Source: Triops longicaudatus
Taxonomy: Eukaryota; Arthropoda; Branchiopoda; Notostraca; Triopsidae
Length of the DNA stretch: 64,000 bases
Direction of reading: 5' to 3'
Assembly (NCBI GenBank): GCA_022885665.1
Contig: JAGQDJ010000012.1
Location: 372,001 to 436,000 of the forward strand
Each line of letters opens with the position of its first letter. Position 1 is the stretch's first letter. Below the pieces are notes generated by a model. The model was not told the DNA's origin. It ran no database searches and was given only the letters and a program-made list of their open reading frames with translations. The translations under genes and the position numbers were made by a program. Shown here piece after piece: positions 26,105-38,149 of this stretch.

Positions 26105-26384
26105 ACTTAAACAATGAATTGTGGTTACATTGCATTTTTTTAATATTTTTTTTCTAAGTATGTTTATTTATTGTAATGCAATGCTGACTTTTTCTTGTTG
26201 TCCTCTTTTCTGGCTCAGGTGCCCATGTTCCGGGATCCGTGATAACCGTTAAGGTTCCCTGCCTTTGGTCCCGCTACTTGCATTGATCCGAACCCGCTCG
26301 TCTATGCCGTATTGTGGAGCCTGTAGCATTTTGCCGAGTTGTGGCCTACTCAAGCGTGTAATATTTGTTGTGTAGAGCAAAATA

Positions 26385-29300
26385 ATGGAAAGACTGCAAG
26401 TGTCCAGTGGCATCACGGCCGCCACAGCGGGAAAAAGCGGTTCCAGTAAACCGTCCAGCCGAAGTTCGTCACCGGCCAGGAATGCCTTTGCTTCCGTTGC
26501 GGCAGTGCCCTCTCATCCGACCACTCCGGCAGGCTCGACTTCGACTCACAGCACCCAAGGGCTTACACAGTAATGCATACACTTGATATTTTCAAGTTTA
26601 CAATGCAAATTTCCATGCTGTTGTGCACTCTTGGATGAAAGCCAATTCCAGATATGGCCTTCGTCTTCTTCTACCGCTTTCTGTTACACAAGCTTCCTTT
26701 TTCTTATCTTATAGTTCATAGTTACAAATTTTGGCTTTATGCTTTTAGTTAGAAAAATATTAAAATTTAACACGCGTATTTTTTACCATGAGATCATCTT
26801 TTTAGTTTGAAAATCTGGATAGATTAAGGCAGCGTGTATTTATTTAAACTACGATACTATAAGTTTTTTTTAAATAATATATAGCAAAAAATTTACCAGC
26901 GGACATAGGAACGCCAGTAATGGTGTAAGCCTCCGACGATATCCACTAAGAAAAAAAAATCGATAAAAACTCACTGCTTTCGGATTATCAATGGAGGTTT
27001 CGCCCAAACATATCAACTACAGATGCCATGCTGGATTTACTAACCAAATACTACATTTGGAAGGACGAAAGTTACTACAGCCCTATGATTGGACAAAGAA
27101 AGAGCGTTCGATAACCATAACCACCAATCTTTTGTACGGACAATCAAGAAAAAAAAACAGACAGTGCAACCCGCTTTTTTGAATAAGTTCTTGACCGGCC
27201 GGATAGTATTCAAATGTACGCAGTTATTTAAAAAATTACGGGGTTGTGTCCGTAGTATTTTTCTTTTGGACACCGTTTGCTTCACTCTTTTCACTTTGTG
27301 ACTAAACGTAAAGTTGGCGTAGTTGGTTTAATTGGTATGTCTCCAATGGTGAAAGATTATGGTGAAGGACTTAAGCTTTCTTTGAGCGGAAGATCTTTCG
27401 AATATTTCGCCGTATTGTAGCTTTCTCATGTCAAAGATTATTGCCAGAGATCCGTATTCACTTAGACGAAGTCATTCAGCACTATAATATTTGCAGCGGA
27501 CCTCAAAAATATTTTTAAAAAAGCGAAGTATTCAATTATCCATCATTCAATAAAAAGACATAGGTTTCCATGGAATTAAATAGGCTTAAAGCGGGACCGT
27601 TAACTTTTCGTTCAATTGTGCGGGTTGTTCAAGTACCCGTTATTCAGTTAAATACCAATGTATATGAAATGAATAGGACTATTTTAACGGTAGATTTTCT
27701 AATAAGTGATAAGTGTAATTACTAAGTGAATCAAGAGTAAGCTATAAACTAATGTATTTTTATTATAATCCTAAGTTAGCAACGAGCTACGAATGCAAAG
27801 GGCAAATTAACTCCAATTAATTAGCCTCAATAAATTTCTAGAATTTAGTAAGCAATACAATCAAGAAATTTAGAAAAAATAGCTTTTCGAACGTTTAAAA
27901 ATCATAGAAACAGATTAGTTCTGTTTTGATTGCGGTAGATTGGGCTTACGTAACGGTGAAGCATTTATTGAAGGAAAATACTGTAGCTTTGGCTGTGGTT
28001 TTGAAAAGAGTAATCAGTGCCGGAGCCAAGCACTCGAAACACTGCGATAACTTATCAAGCTGTTCCTGTAGGACATGACTGTTCTTTATTTTCAATACAG
28101 GGCCTTATGCTGTAAATTGCAAAATTTATATAGAGATAGCACTATAGATCCTCACGTATTTGGAATGCATTGCGGATGTGCATGCATTAATCGTAAAAAA
28201 GGCCTGGGACCAAATATTGTTAGTTGGGTGTCACTATGGAAACTTGACCAATCATTAAGTATTATTGCATCCCATACTTGACACTTAGACCCATCTGCAA
28301 TCGTAAGCCTAAAGCTCAGGTCGGGACAGTAGTAAAATAAAACATAAAACAAGATAATAAAAAGGCTGCCAAGGTTGGTATTGCATCTTAAATATTGCAG
28401 TACACCCATAAAATAGGAAATTGTGCAACATAGCGTTTACAAATGTGGAGTGTAAATTAAATTCTGAAAACATGTGTTTTAATCATTATTTTAAATATTG
28501 TGCCAGAGAACAAACTTAACATTAATATTCGTGAATGTTGAACAGTTTAAGTTCGAAAATTAAATCTCGTTATAACTAAAGTCGCCAGACTAGAAAACTT
28601 GTGAGTGTAAAAAAAATTCGTAATTTAGGCAATCAAATACGTAATTTTAGCCCAAAAATACATTCTTGGCACCGTTAATTTCAATCGCTGTCAGGGCGAT
28701 AATTAAAAGGAACCGTCTTCCGTAAAGTAACAATAAAAATAGTAAAAATAACCAGACAAACAAAATGACAAATTTGTGAAGATAAAAAAATAAAACTGCA
28801 TATCATCCGTCTTCACACGAAAGAAATTGAATAGTAACGAACCACATGTCAGTTATGACAATAAAATAAAACGTCGATTAAACTAATTGCGAAATAAAAT
28901 AAAAAGGTGATTGACGGAGTTCTGTCTTCTTTTTCTTGGACGTCTAGTTTCAGTTTGGGATATTTTTTTTTTTATTTTTTAATACTGTTTTAGTCGAGCT
29001 GTATCGCTTTATCAACAGCGAGGTTAAGTAAACCCGGGATTACAAGACTGGCAGGTGTTAGGCAATTAGTTTGGCTTGTTTCATCTTTTCGGCATATTTA
29101 CTTAGCCTGTCTTCTTCTTAGGTAACTGTTATCTATTTGGCTGGATATTATTTTTTCTAGCTAGCAGAAAGCGTTTCGGTGTAATATAGCACAGTGGAGA
29201 GTAGGAACTCCAGATTTGGCACAAGAGCCTAATTTGGCCCTACTCCAGATCCGACAGCAGCAGTCATTTTTGTTTTATTATTTTTTCTATATTATTTTTT

Positions 29301-32300
29301 ATAACCAAGTTCTGTAGTTGTGCTCCACATATTCTAATAACATAATACTATTTAATGTTATTTACTATTACAAGCAAATATTACAAGAAAAGATACAGTT
29401 AAACGTTGCTATAACAATAGGCCTGCCAGATATAACAGACAACTGACTTTTGCGTACAAGTACAAGTATCTTGAGGAAACGGTGTGTAGCCAATATTGGT
29501 TATAAAGGAAATCACACATATAAAGGAAATCGGTTATAACGACAACTCTTACGGCCTTTTTATGTCCGTTACAACGAAATTTTACTGTTTAAGATTGTTA
29601 TTTTATTTAAGCGGCCAGGAACTACAGCAATAGAACGACAACTTACTACATTTAAATAGCTGGTCTATTTTCCTTTTTTTATTTAGCCATATTTTTATTT
29701 GTGTATTATTATTATTTTTAATTCTTGAGCTTTTTATTGTTTGGAAACGAGCCTTGTCGAAAGAATATTGCATTGTTGCTTCGTAATTTTTTCTTCCCTA
29801 CTTTTCGTGTTTAATGCTCTTACAACTTTTTCTCTCGATAGAATCAATGAGATCTTTACTAGGCATTGAAAGCTTAAAGATGGTGTATCTATATCGATTA
29901 TACCTTCCCTGAAAGAAAAAATCCTTTGAATTTGTTTTTATTACTTTTCTTTAAACTTTTGATACCATTGAGGGTAATTTATTTTTTCTTTTAAGGAAAC
30001 GTTCTGCAGATAGTCAGAGTTCCTCCACTGCGGGCCACAAACCTCGGAAGAAATCTCCAGTGCCTGGTCGCAAAACGGACAAAGAGTCAAAAATCGAACC
30101 TAAGAATGAAAGAATACACGCCGAGGAGCAGCCGAGTACTGGCATCAGCGCCATCACCCCAATAGTGGCTTTAGTTCCTACTAACAGCAACATGAGCGGC
30201 AAGAACAATGTAGGCATTGCTGTAGAAAGTGCAGGTGGAGCCGACAGCAGCAACCACGCCCCGTCCCATTGGTCGTCCACCTGCTCCACGCCCCGTGCGG
30301 CCCATCCGCCCGGTATCGAAGAATGTGCAACGCCGGTGACGCCATCTATAGGACTTGTGCATCAAACAAGTCTCGACGATACCGATTTGGTAAATCAGAT
30401 TTTTAAAATTAAAATATTTTTCTTTTTTACCGTTATCTCTATCGTTGGGTAAAAGCAAAATAAAACTTAAAACGCGCCTGTCGTCAATAAATGACACGTT
30501 GTAACGTTGCAAATTATGTAAAATAAAGAAAAGTTGGTTCGTTACAGCGAAATGCTACACAATTTGCATTACTTGGCGTACATCGTGCATAATTGTATGT
30601 TATGTTTGTCACCACAGGGTGATAATTTACTGGGAACTACCTCTGTGGTGGGCGTGGCTACCGAAGGCACTGATGACACTGATGGAAACGGTGGACACGA
30701 CTTGGCACGGTTACGTTTGGCTGTGGAGAGTATACAGCTGAAGATTACTAAAACACGAGAACGAATCAAAGCAGAACAGACAGCTCGTGATGGTAATTTA
30801 TTCGTATTAATTCATTTTTCCGAAGAAAAAAGGAAAATATTTGGATATTTTCTCCTTTTTCTGTAGATAACGTGAACGAGTACTTGCGTTTAACGGCCAA
30901 CGCGGATAAAGGGCAGCAAGCTCGGTTGAAAGCCATGTTTGAGAAGAAAAACGCCAAGTCGGCGCAGGCTATTGTCCAGTTACAAAAGAAGTTGGAAACG
31001 TACCAACGAAGGCTGAAAGAAACCGAGGCCAACGGACTTACCGGGCCACGCCCACCACGACAAATGCTCAGGGATGTTGGAATGGGGCTTAAGTATGTTT
31101 GCCTTTTCTATTTAGACGATTAAACTCCTATTTTAAGTGTTGACTTGAAAAGTGGGCGGGGCAGTTTAGCTTGATTTCGTTAGCTGGAAATTTGTGCAGC
31201 TACTTCTTACTTTAAAATCAACACATGTGTCCAAAGCAATGAAAATGTTAATAGCTCACAGCGTTTGGTTAATATTAATTCAAGTGGAATTAATTGTAGC
31301 TATTTTAGTCATCAAGCTAACTCGTTGTCTTGTGCTTTCGGTAGAAACGTGGGAGGTAACATAAGAGATGGCATTACGGGGTTGTCTGGGTAAGAAACAG
31401 GCCTCACTTTGATCGTACCTTTGTTTGCCTTCCCTTACGTGTCGTACTTCAGATATATTCCCGGTTTACTACGATTTTTATATGCCAAAATTGAATTTCA
31501 TGACAATGTAATTCTTTGTTTCCAGGACTGTGATGTCAAAACCCCGGGAATTTGCTCATCTTATACGGAATAAATTCGGCAGTGCGGACAATATTAACTC
31601 CATCACTCGTAAGCCTGCAAATATTAATATTTATAATCTTACAAAACTTTCAGGTAACAATCTTTCAATGAAAAAACATTGTCTCATTCAGTAAGTTTCT
31701 CATTTAATACATTTCTACGGTACTGTGTGTTAATTTCGGCTCATTTTTTTATTATTTTCTTTAATGATCTTTGCTGACTCATTTATTTTTTTGATCTATG
31801 TTCAAAATGTTTTATTTTTCGCAGCTTTATTTATGCTCTGTTGATTTCTAAACGTAATTTTCGTTAAATTTATCATTAAGGAAATGGTGACCCTGCGACG
31901 GAAGAGAATATAGTAAATGCAAGCGAGAGACCTCAGGTTCATGGTGGAAGCTCGAGTTTACCTGGCCACGCTAACACGGGTGCGGTTCTTGGTACATCGA
32001 ATTCCTTACCGGGACACGGTAAAAGTAAAAAAGTTTTTGCGCATTTCCAACTTTTTTTTTTTTTTTTTTTTTTTTAGAAACGAGCGCTTTGTAAAAAATA
32101 CTTCCATTGAATACTATTGACTGGTATTTTTCTCGTTGTAGGTGGTACATTGCCGAGTCAGGGTTCGGGAGGAGGTGGTCAAGGCTCTGGTGGGAAATAC
32201 ACATCCGAGGAAGGTTCTGAATGCGGTAGTTCCGTCACTTCTGAGTCCATGGCTGGTGGCATTCCTATGTCGCCAAGACATTTACAAGGCTCGGGATTAG

Positions 32301-33582
32301 GACTGATGGGCATGGGTCAAGGCAATCTGGGGAATTTTCTTGGCATGGGTCTCGAGTCACTGTTTTTGGAATTGCAAGACCGACGCGAAGAAGTTGAGCG
32401 TCTTCGGGAAGAGATCGAAGGCCAGAAGGCAAGGCTTTGTATTATTCCCGACATAAACTTAGCGGTTATACACTTTCATCGCGTCAGGATGGCCGAGCGG
32501 TCTAAGGCGCTGCGTTCAGGTCGCAGTCCGGTCTTCCGGGCGTGGGTTCAAATCCCACTCCTGACAAATTCTTTTTTCACTTTTTTTTGTATCTTTTAAT
32601 TGCATTATATTACATTATATTTATTTCATTATATTTAATTGTAATTATGCAGTTTATGTTTATATTTTTTTTCGTTTAATCTGATTTAATTGTTTTAAAC
32701 TTCCTTTTGAAGATTTACTATATTGCTTTTATTAATGGAATTGCTATCGTTAAGTTTTCTAGTTTTCCTTTTGTAAGTCTTTTTTTTCTGTTTTATGTGT
32801 ATTTAATTTATTTGTTTTTCCTATTGCAGCAAGGTTTTCAGCAAGAAGTTCAGTATTTAACGTCCGCATTACAAGAAGAACGCTTTCGGTTAGAGCGTTT
32901 GGAGGAACAAATAAACGACTTAACAGAGCTGCACCAAAACGAAGTAGAAAACCTCAGGCAATGCATAACCGACATGGAAGAAAAAGTGCAGTATCAGTCA
33001 GAGGAAAGACTCAGGGACATTCACGACCTTTTGGACGCATGCCAAACGCGGGTAACGTATTTCTCTTCGGTATCAAACATTAATTCTTAACTATTTTTGT
33101 TCATTCTAATAAAGTTATACTATATTTTATTAACTACATTAGAAAATTTCAAGCAAATCTGTGCATATCTGTTGTAGATTTCGAAAATGGAGCACCAACA
33201 GCAGCATCAACAATACGTGACTTTAGAAGGCATTGAAAATTCTAATGCAAGAGCCGTTTTAGTAAAGCTTATCAATATGGTTTTAACTATCTTGCAACTA
33301 TTACTCGTCCTGGTGTCGACTGCGGTCGGAGTCATGGCCCCTTTCTTAAAAACAAGGTACAAATATCTCCTAAAAGCAAAAAAATAAAATAAAAGAGTGA
33401 GTCAAGGAAATATTTCTGTAATGACTAATGGTATTTTCTTTGGTTTCTCTTCAAGATTTCGCACGATGAGCACCGTGATTTTAGTATTCGTCATAGCCTT
33501 CGTTTTCAAGCAATGGCCCGAGCTGAAAGACTTAGGTTCGCATGTTATACGACATTACAAGCAAGCCCTGGCCAGTTCTTAG
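26385..33582 (+). CDS. TMCC-family ER transmembrane and coiled-coil protein
   Basis: Eleven coding exons (26385-26569, 29996-30389, 30618-30792, 30867-31092, 31345-31389, 31526-31608, 31881-32018, 32142-32428, 32830-33051, 33178-33356, 33456-33582) join in phase to 686 aa. Family members (TMCC1-3, Drosophila Dementin) are ER proteins linked to ER-endosome contacts and, for TMCC2, apoE/APP biology. The N-terminus is S/P-rich. Then come the conserved coiled-coil block (FEKKNAKSAQAIVQLQKKLE), the PREFAHLIRNKFGSADNI motif, a second coiled coil (RLEEQINDLTELHQNEVENL), and two hydrophobic helices near the C-terminus (LINMVLTILQLLLVLVSTAV; TVILVFVIAFVF). The intron after 32428 begins with GC, not GT, and contains a tRNA gene. 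The first coding intron is 3.4 kb. A 5' UTR exon starts at 26219 and contains a five-codon upstream ORF. The paralogue is not resolved. Confidence 0.92.
26986..27114 (+). mobile_element. Short eroded reverse-transcriptase-like fragment
   Basis: One frame reads YQWRFRPNISTTDAMLDLLT and continues for about 20 residues to a stop. The F-R-P-x-x-STTDA-LL pattern recalls the conserved GFRP..STTDA block of LINE or related reverse transcriptases. Nothing else of the enzyme is seen around it, so it would be a relic in the TMCC intron. The match is short and could be chance. Confidence 0.3.
29395..29588. mobile_element. MITE-like element with Tigger-type inverted ends
   Basis: The left end reads ACAGTTAAACGTTGCTATAAC and the right end, reverse complemented, reads ACAGTAAAATTTCGTTGTAAC, an imperfect inverted repeat. 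The internal sequence contains another GGTTATAACGAC. The ends belong to the same family as the copies at 25.4-25.7 kb. At about 194 bp it has no coding capacity. Confidence 0.5.
32429..32829 (+). other. GC-AG intron of the TMCC gene containing a tRNA
   Basis: The exon ends GGCCAGAAG and is followed by GCAAGG. Only this GC donor keeps the coiled-coil frame across to CAAGGTTTTCAG; the nearest GT (gtatta) shifts the frame. AG/GCAAGG fits the strong consensus known for GC donors. The intron is 401 bp and carries tRNA-Leu(CAG) at 32483-32566 in the sense orientation. Confidence 0.85.
32483..32566 (+). tRNA. tRNA-Leu (anticodon CAG), inside a TMCC intron
   Basis: A class II tRNA of 84 nt. The acceptor stem is GTCAGGA/TCCTGAC with discriminator A; A box TGGCCGAGCGG; anticodon stem CTGCG/CGCAG with loop TTCAGGT; B box GGTTCAAATCC. 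A T run follows. It lies on the same strand as the host gene, wholly within the intron. Confidence 0.97.
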
Positions 33583-34124
33583 CGAAGATATTAAAAATTA
33601 ATACGGAAACTCATTCGTTGCAAAGTTTGAAGACAAAGAATACGAAATTGCCCACTGTTAACTCTCCTGTCGTGGCTGAAAAATTTAGTGCTTCTCCTTG
33701 TCTGCAGCTTCTGTTGTTAGTTTTGGTCAACTTTGCCTCAAATTTCTGTCACGTATTGCCTTTTTATCTTGCGTTCGTACGTGCACTACGCGCCTAAAAC
33801 AAAAAGTAGTCCGTGTCAGTGCTCCACGTGAGATATTGAACACTCTGAATAGGCTTTTAGCGGGGGGGACGCCCAAGTGGGATGGGCAAAAGGAGCTTGA
33901 AAATAAGAAAAACAAGATAACATGAAAATAACAGAGTGGTAATACTCGTCACTGTGATTCCCGTATTGTAAACGTTGAAAGGACAAGAAATACTGCTGAA
34001 GGAAAAAAACGATGATTTATTTCAACAAATTTTTTTCTTTATATATTTACATTGAACCGTTTTTCGCACTGGTTCTCGGTTATCACATAGTTTACAGAAG
34101 AAAGTATTTAATATTGTAGAGTTT
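33583..34124. other. Convergent 3' region of TMCC and P5CR genes
   Basis: About 540 bp between the two stop codons hold both 3' UTRs. The overlapping ORFs at 33513-33797 and 33698-33925 start inside the TMCC exon in another frame and look like chance. No RNA gene is seen. Confidence 0.5.
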
Positions 34125-35673
34125 CTACTCTTTACGACCAGTTTGCTTTGATTTGAGAGTAGCAGCTTGAACGGCTTCCATGAGTGACGCCCGGAGTCCA
34201 GCTTTCTCCAAATGATACACTGCTTGGATTGTGGAACCTAAGAAATCAAATTTTAGAATTTTATTTTTCGTTATTTTGTTAGAAATTTGACTTGAGTTTT
34301 ATTTCAAAAATTCCTAGGTGAAAATCCAATTAAGGGTCGAAAATACAGTACCTGCTGGTGAACAAACGTCATCCTTTAAGGATCCGGGGTGTTTTCCGGT
34401 CTCTAGAACCATTTTCGCAGCGCCTATTAAGGTTTGCGCCGTAAGTCGATATGATAAATCTCGAGGAATACCCATTTTCACTCCACCGTCTGCCATTGCC
34501 TCCATGGCAATATACATCTAAAAAAAAAAAAGCGCTTTACGTTGATTTTCTAGCTTAGAGGCGGAAATATTCAGGGTTTATTCTAAACTAGTTCACAACT
34601 ACGGCACTAGAGGCGCTAACGGGTGTTTGCCATGTGAGGACTGTTTTCGGCGCGTCGTTTTCCATGAAAATTACCTCAAGAATTTAAACTTTAATCTGTA
34701 TTCTAGAACTGGAGCTTTTTGAACATTAGAGAAAGAAGAAGCAAGAATTACAGTGACTTTACCATTTGAGTTTAACGCTAGACATGGCAACTGGTCTATC
34801 ATCGCCTCTAATTTCAAGACGTATGTCCAGATAAAAGTTTCAGAACACTTACGTAAGCGGGACCAGAGCCACTGAGACCTGTGACAGCATCGATGAGTAC
34901 TTCTGGTACTTCTTCCACCATTCCAACTGCTGTAAAAAGTCGCTTAGTTAAAGCAGCGTCTTCAGGTTTCGTAGCAGCTCCACAAGAAAATACGGAAGCT
35001 CCGCTTCGCACCAAACATGGCGTGTTAGGCATAACCCGGACTACTCGTGTCTTCCTGGGCAACATCTATAGTTTTTTATGTAAATAAGTAACGCTGTCCT
35101 ACTTCTTCGAAATTGTAAGTTTTTGTAGGTTACCTGTTCGAGATTGATTATAGGGATACCCATGGCGATAGAAACTATAAGATGGCTTGACGATACGACT
35201 GGATTGACTTCAGTCAATACTTTAGGTACGAGCGGTGGTTTGGTAGCGACTACGACAACTGTAGATTGCTCTACCACTTGGGTGTTCTCGTGGCTTGTAT
35301 TACATCCTAAATTCTAAGAAAATTTATATTAACTTCATTTTATGTTTTAGTTTTTTAATTTTTAAACTTGCATTTAATTAAGTATTTATTTATGCTACAT
35401 TGAAATTCAAAAGATGATCGGTTTGTTATAACTTACAGCAAACTCTTCCACGAAGTGAGAATCCGACCGAGGTGAGCTTCCGATGATATCTTGCGGTCTT
35501 GAAATTCCTAGAAAAATGAAACATGACATAGACATAAATAAAAATATACTTTCCCGTATTAGAACACAAAACACTTCCTGGTTTTACTACAATAGTATAA
35601 TACCTCCTGCAATAAAGCCCTTGGCAAGGGCCTGGGCCATTTTCCCGCAACCGATAAAACCCACTTTTAACAT
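34125..35673 (-). CDS. P5CR: Pyrroline-5-carboxylate reductase (PYCR3-like)
   Basis: Six exons (35604-35673, 35437-35507, 35134-35313, 34853-35065, 34352-34517, 34125-34237) join to 270 aa. The enzyme uses NAD(P)H to reduce pyrroline-5-carboxylate to proline, the last step of proline synthesis. The N-terminal Rossmann motif is VGFIGCGKMAQALAKGF. The family signatures VRVMPNTPCLVRSGASVFSCG (partly), GLSGSGPAY and MADGGVKMGIPRDLSYRLTAQ (partly) are intact. The substrate loop reads SPAG where most family members have SPGG. There is no obvious mitochondrial presequence, and the length suggests the cytosolic PYCR3 branch. Confidence 0.94.
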
Positions 35674-36862
35674 TGTTAAGTAATGGGTGGTATACAACTA
35701 AGAGAGCACTTCGCGTAAAGGCACGTTAGAAAAGAAGAATAGCAGCGGAGTAAAGCTTCCATACCATTCACAATATCGTCAGTGACTGGAATGAAAATTT
35801 CCTGCAAGAAAACAACCGCGTGACCTCATTTTCGAAAGGGTAACACACATAAAAAACTCACGTTAGAATTCCCCTTTCTCTTCCGTAACCTGGAAACAAA
35901 CAGTTATTTGGCTTCCAGTGTACAGTAGACAAACTCTTGCCTGCAACTTAGGACTGCAAACCTGTGTAGGAAGACCATTGGTTTACTCGTTGAGAAGGGC
36001 GATGCGTAGTGTGTGACCTGGCTTGACCTGGATTTCGAATGATAGGATGGTCAAAGAATACTGAAATAAAATAATATTGGGTCAAGAATACAAGGTAAAC
36101 TATTACCGAGCATCGAGTAACTACCGCGAAAATCCTACCCATCGAATAAAGGGGGCGAGCCGTAGAATACAACTTGCCGTGTATACCCGACCAACATGTT
36201 CCCTCACGAATCTCCAGTCAGTTGCTTTGGATTTCCATACGTATTTTCATTACAGTGCACAGTGCAATTCAGGCGGCTGTGTTATGTTAAAAATGTAGAA
36301 AAGACTTATCTTATTAGTGTGCAGTAGAAAAAAATGGGGTAAAGTGTACCGAAAGAAAGCTGAAAAAATACTTATGAACTTCAAATATTTGGTGTTAGCA
36401 GAAAAAGGAAGTTTTAGCCTTATCTGCAACACATTTTCAAAAGGGTAATTTTTTTAATTTGATTCTGAGAAATTGTAATGCAACTTGAAATTGTAATACG
36501 AAAACATATTATTCTCCACGCTTGCCTATTACGGAACTCATTGATTGCCACAGGTTTAAATTGTTTCGTAACCGAACAATTTGTTTTACATATACGAAAA
36601 AACTTTAAAATATTTTTATAGAACTGAAAGAATTCGAAATGTATAACTGTAATGTATATGAAATCGTTTCCTTATTGCGCTTGTACGCTACGAAGTATTC
36701 GTGTTACTTGAGTACGCGTTTGCGTGTAAAGTGATCCGAACCAATAAGGTTTCAAATGCGGAAATACTCACGAGGTAGCCACGTGACGGCGCTCCCAGCT
36801 GCAACGTGATAATGTAGTAATGTTTACAAGCGAACTATTGTATATCAGTTAACCAGTGAAAA
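35674..36862. promoter_or_regulatory. Divergent intergenic region between P5CR and OVCA2
   Basis: About 1.2 kb between two outward-reading genes. A splice-like boundary near 35760-35880 suggests a P5CR 5' UTR exon. The segment before OVCA2 (36720-36840) is GC-richer (cacgtgacggcgctcccagc) and is the likely OVCA2 promoter. No gene is seen. Confidence 0.4.
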
Positions 36863-37867
36863 ATGTTGAAAGTCGGTATTTAAAAAAACTTTAGTAAAAG
36901 CAGTAGCGTTACAATTCTTATTACAATGATTCACTTCACAGATTCTGTGCTTTCATGGCTATAGACAAAACGAAAAGACTTTTAAAGACAAACTAGGATC
37001 GCTCAGGAAAATTTTCAAAAAACATGCCGAGCTAGTCTTCGTAACTGCCCCACATACATCGCATCCATTGCCGAATGAAAATTCAACTGAACAAGCGGTA
37101 GCATCTGAAGGTATTAAACCACGTTAAAAATAAGTTATAAATACCAGAATAATAAAAAAGTCAACGCAAGCTATAACGTAATCTTTTCACACAAATCCTC
37201 TAAATTTTCCAGAAGAGATAATTTCATAAGTAACATATTTTCTAAAAGAATATTTTAAACCTTTCGTTGATAGATCAGAAAGGCTGGTGGTACAGCACGG
37301 AGCAGCATACGTTTAATTCTCACGATAGAACCGATTATTGCTGTGGATTCGAAGAAAGTTTACGCCTCATCGAAAAAACTGTGGAATCCGAAGGTCCTTT
37401 CGATGGATTATTAGGATTTTCGCAAGGCGCTTGTTTCGTTTCTATACTATGCCATTTACAAGAGAAGAAAGGTAATAACTTTTTTTTTTAAATAGAAAAC
37501 ATATCTTAAAAAAATATCGACAGAACTGCCATTTTCTTTCCGATTCGCCATAATGATCGCTGGCTTTAAATCAAGACTCGGCCCGCATCAGAGTTTGTAC
37601 TCTATTTCTGCCCAAATTCCAACCTTGCATGTGATTGGGGAGACTGATCGCATTGTAGAACACGGTACAGTTCACAAGCGAAACACTAAAAAGAGCATTT
37701 TTGATTTTATTTGTTTTCACATTCCAGAGATGAGTGAAGAGCTTGCTACGCTTTTCCACGAGCCAACGGTGGTTTTCCACACAGGTGGTCACTTTGTGGC
37801 TGCTTCATCTAAAGAAAAACCTGCCTACATAGAATTTTTAGGCCGTTTTACGACAAAGAATACATGA
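36863..37867 (+). CDS. OVCA2: OVCA2-like serine hydrolase (FSH1 family)
   Basis: Five exons (36863-36871, 36942-37110, 37274-37471, 37524-37664, 37728-37867) give 218 aa. OVCA2 is an alpha/beta hydrolase related to yeast FSH1; the human enzyme is an esterase for long-chain esters. The fold begins ILCFHGYRQNEKTF. The nucleophile elbow is GLLGFSQGA, the acid is in IGETDRIV and the histidine in HTGGHFVAAS, so the triad is complete. Exon 1 codes only Met-Leu-Lys and uses a weak donor (AAA/gtcggt), chosen because it alone gives the family start. Introns are 52-163 bp. Confidence 0.9.
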
Positions 37868-38149
37868 CTTAAGTTATAAATAGCTTGAAACTTTTGAATG
37901 GAAACTTGTTTATTTGGGGTAGGAGCAACAAAATCGTTATCAGAGAACGTTAGATTCAGAACATGTTTATTTGATCCACCGAAATCATACGTAAAAATAA
38001 CTCAAAACTGCTTATCAGGGCGAGGGTTCTTCATTTGAGAACGAATGAAAACTGATGTTAAGCCTAGCCTGTACATGAATACTTCAAATAAAATTCCTAG
38101 TGCCAGAAGAAGTGCTTCCAATTGTCCACAAACGACTTCCCTGAACATT

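Larger units (their letters stand above)
26570..29995. other. First coding intron of the TMCC gene (3.4 kb)
   Basis: AT-rich intron without a convincing gene. It holds a short reverse-transcriptase-like fragment near 26986 and a MITE-like element near 29395. Scattered ORFs (27040-27294, 28075-28281, 28152-28409) have no recognisable product. Confidence 0.6.

Noticed and set aside
33513..33925. ORFs overlapping the TMCC stop codon
   Set aside because: They start inside the last TMCC exon in a different frame and run into its 3' UTR without any recognised domain.
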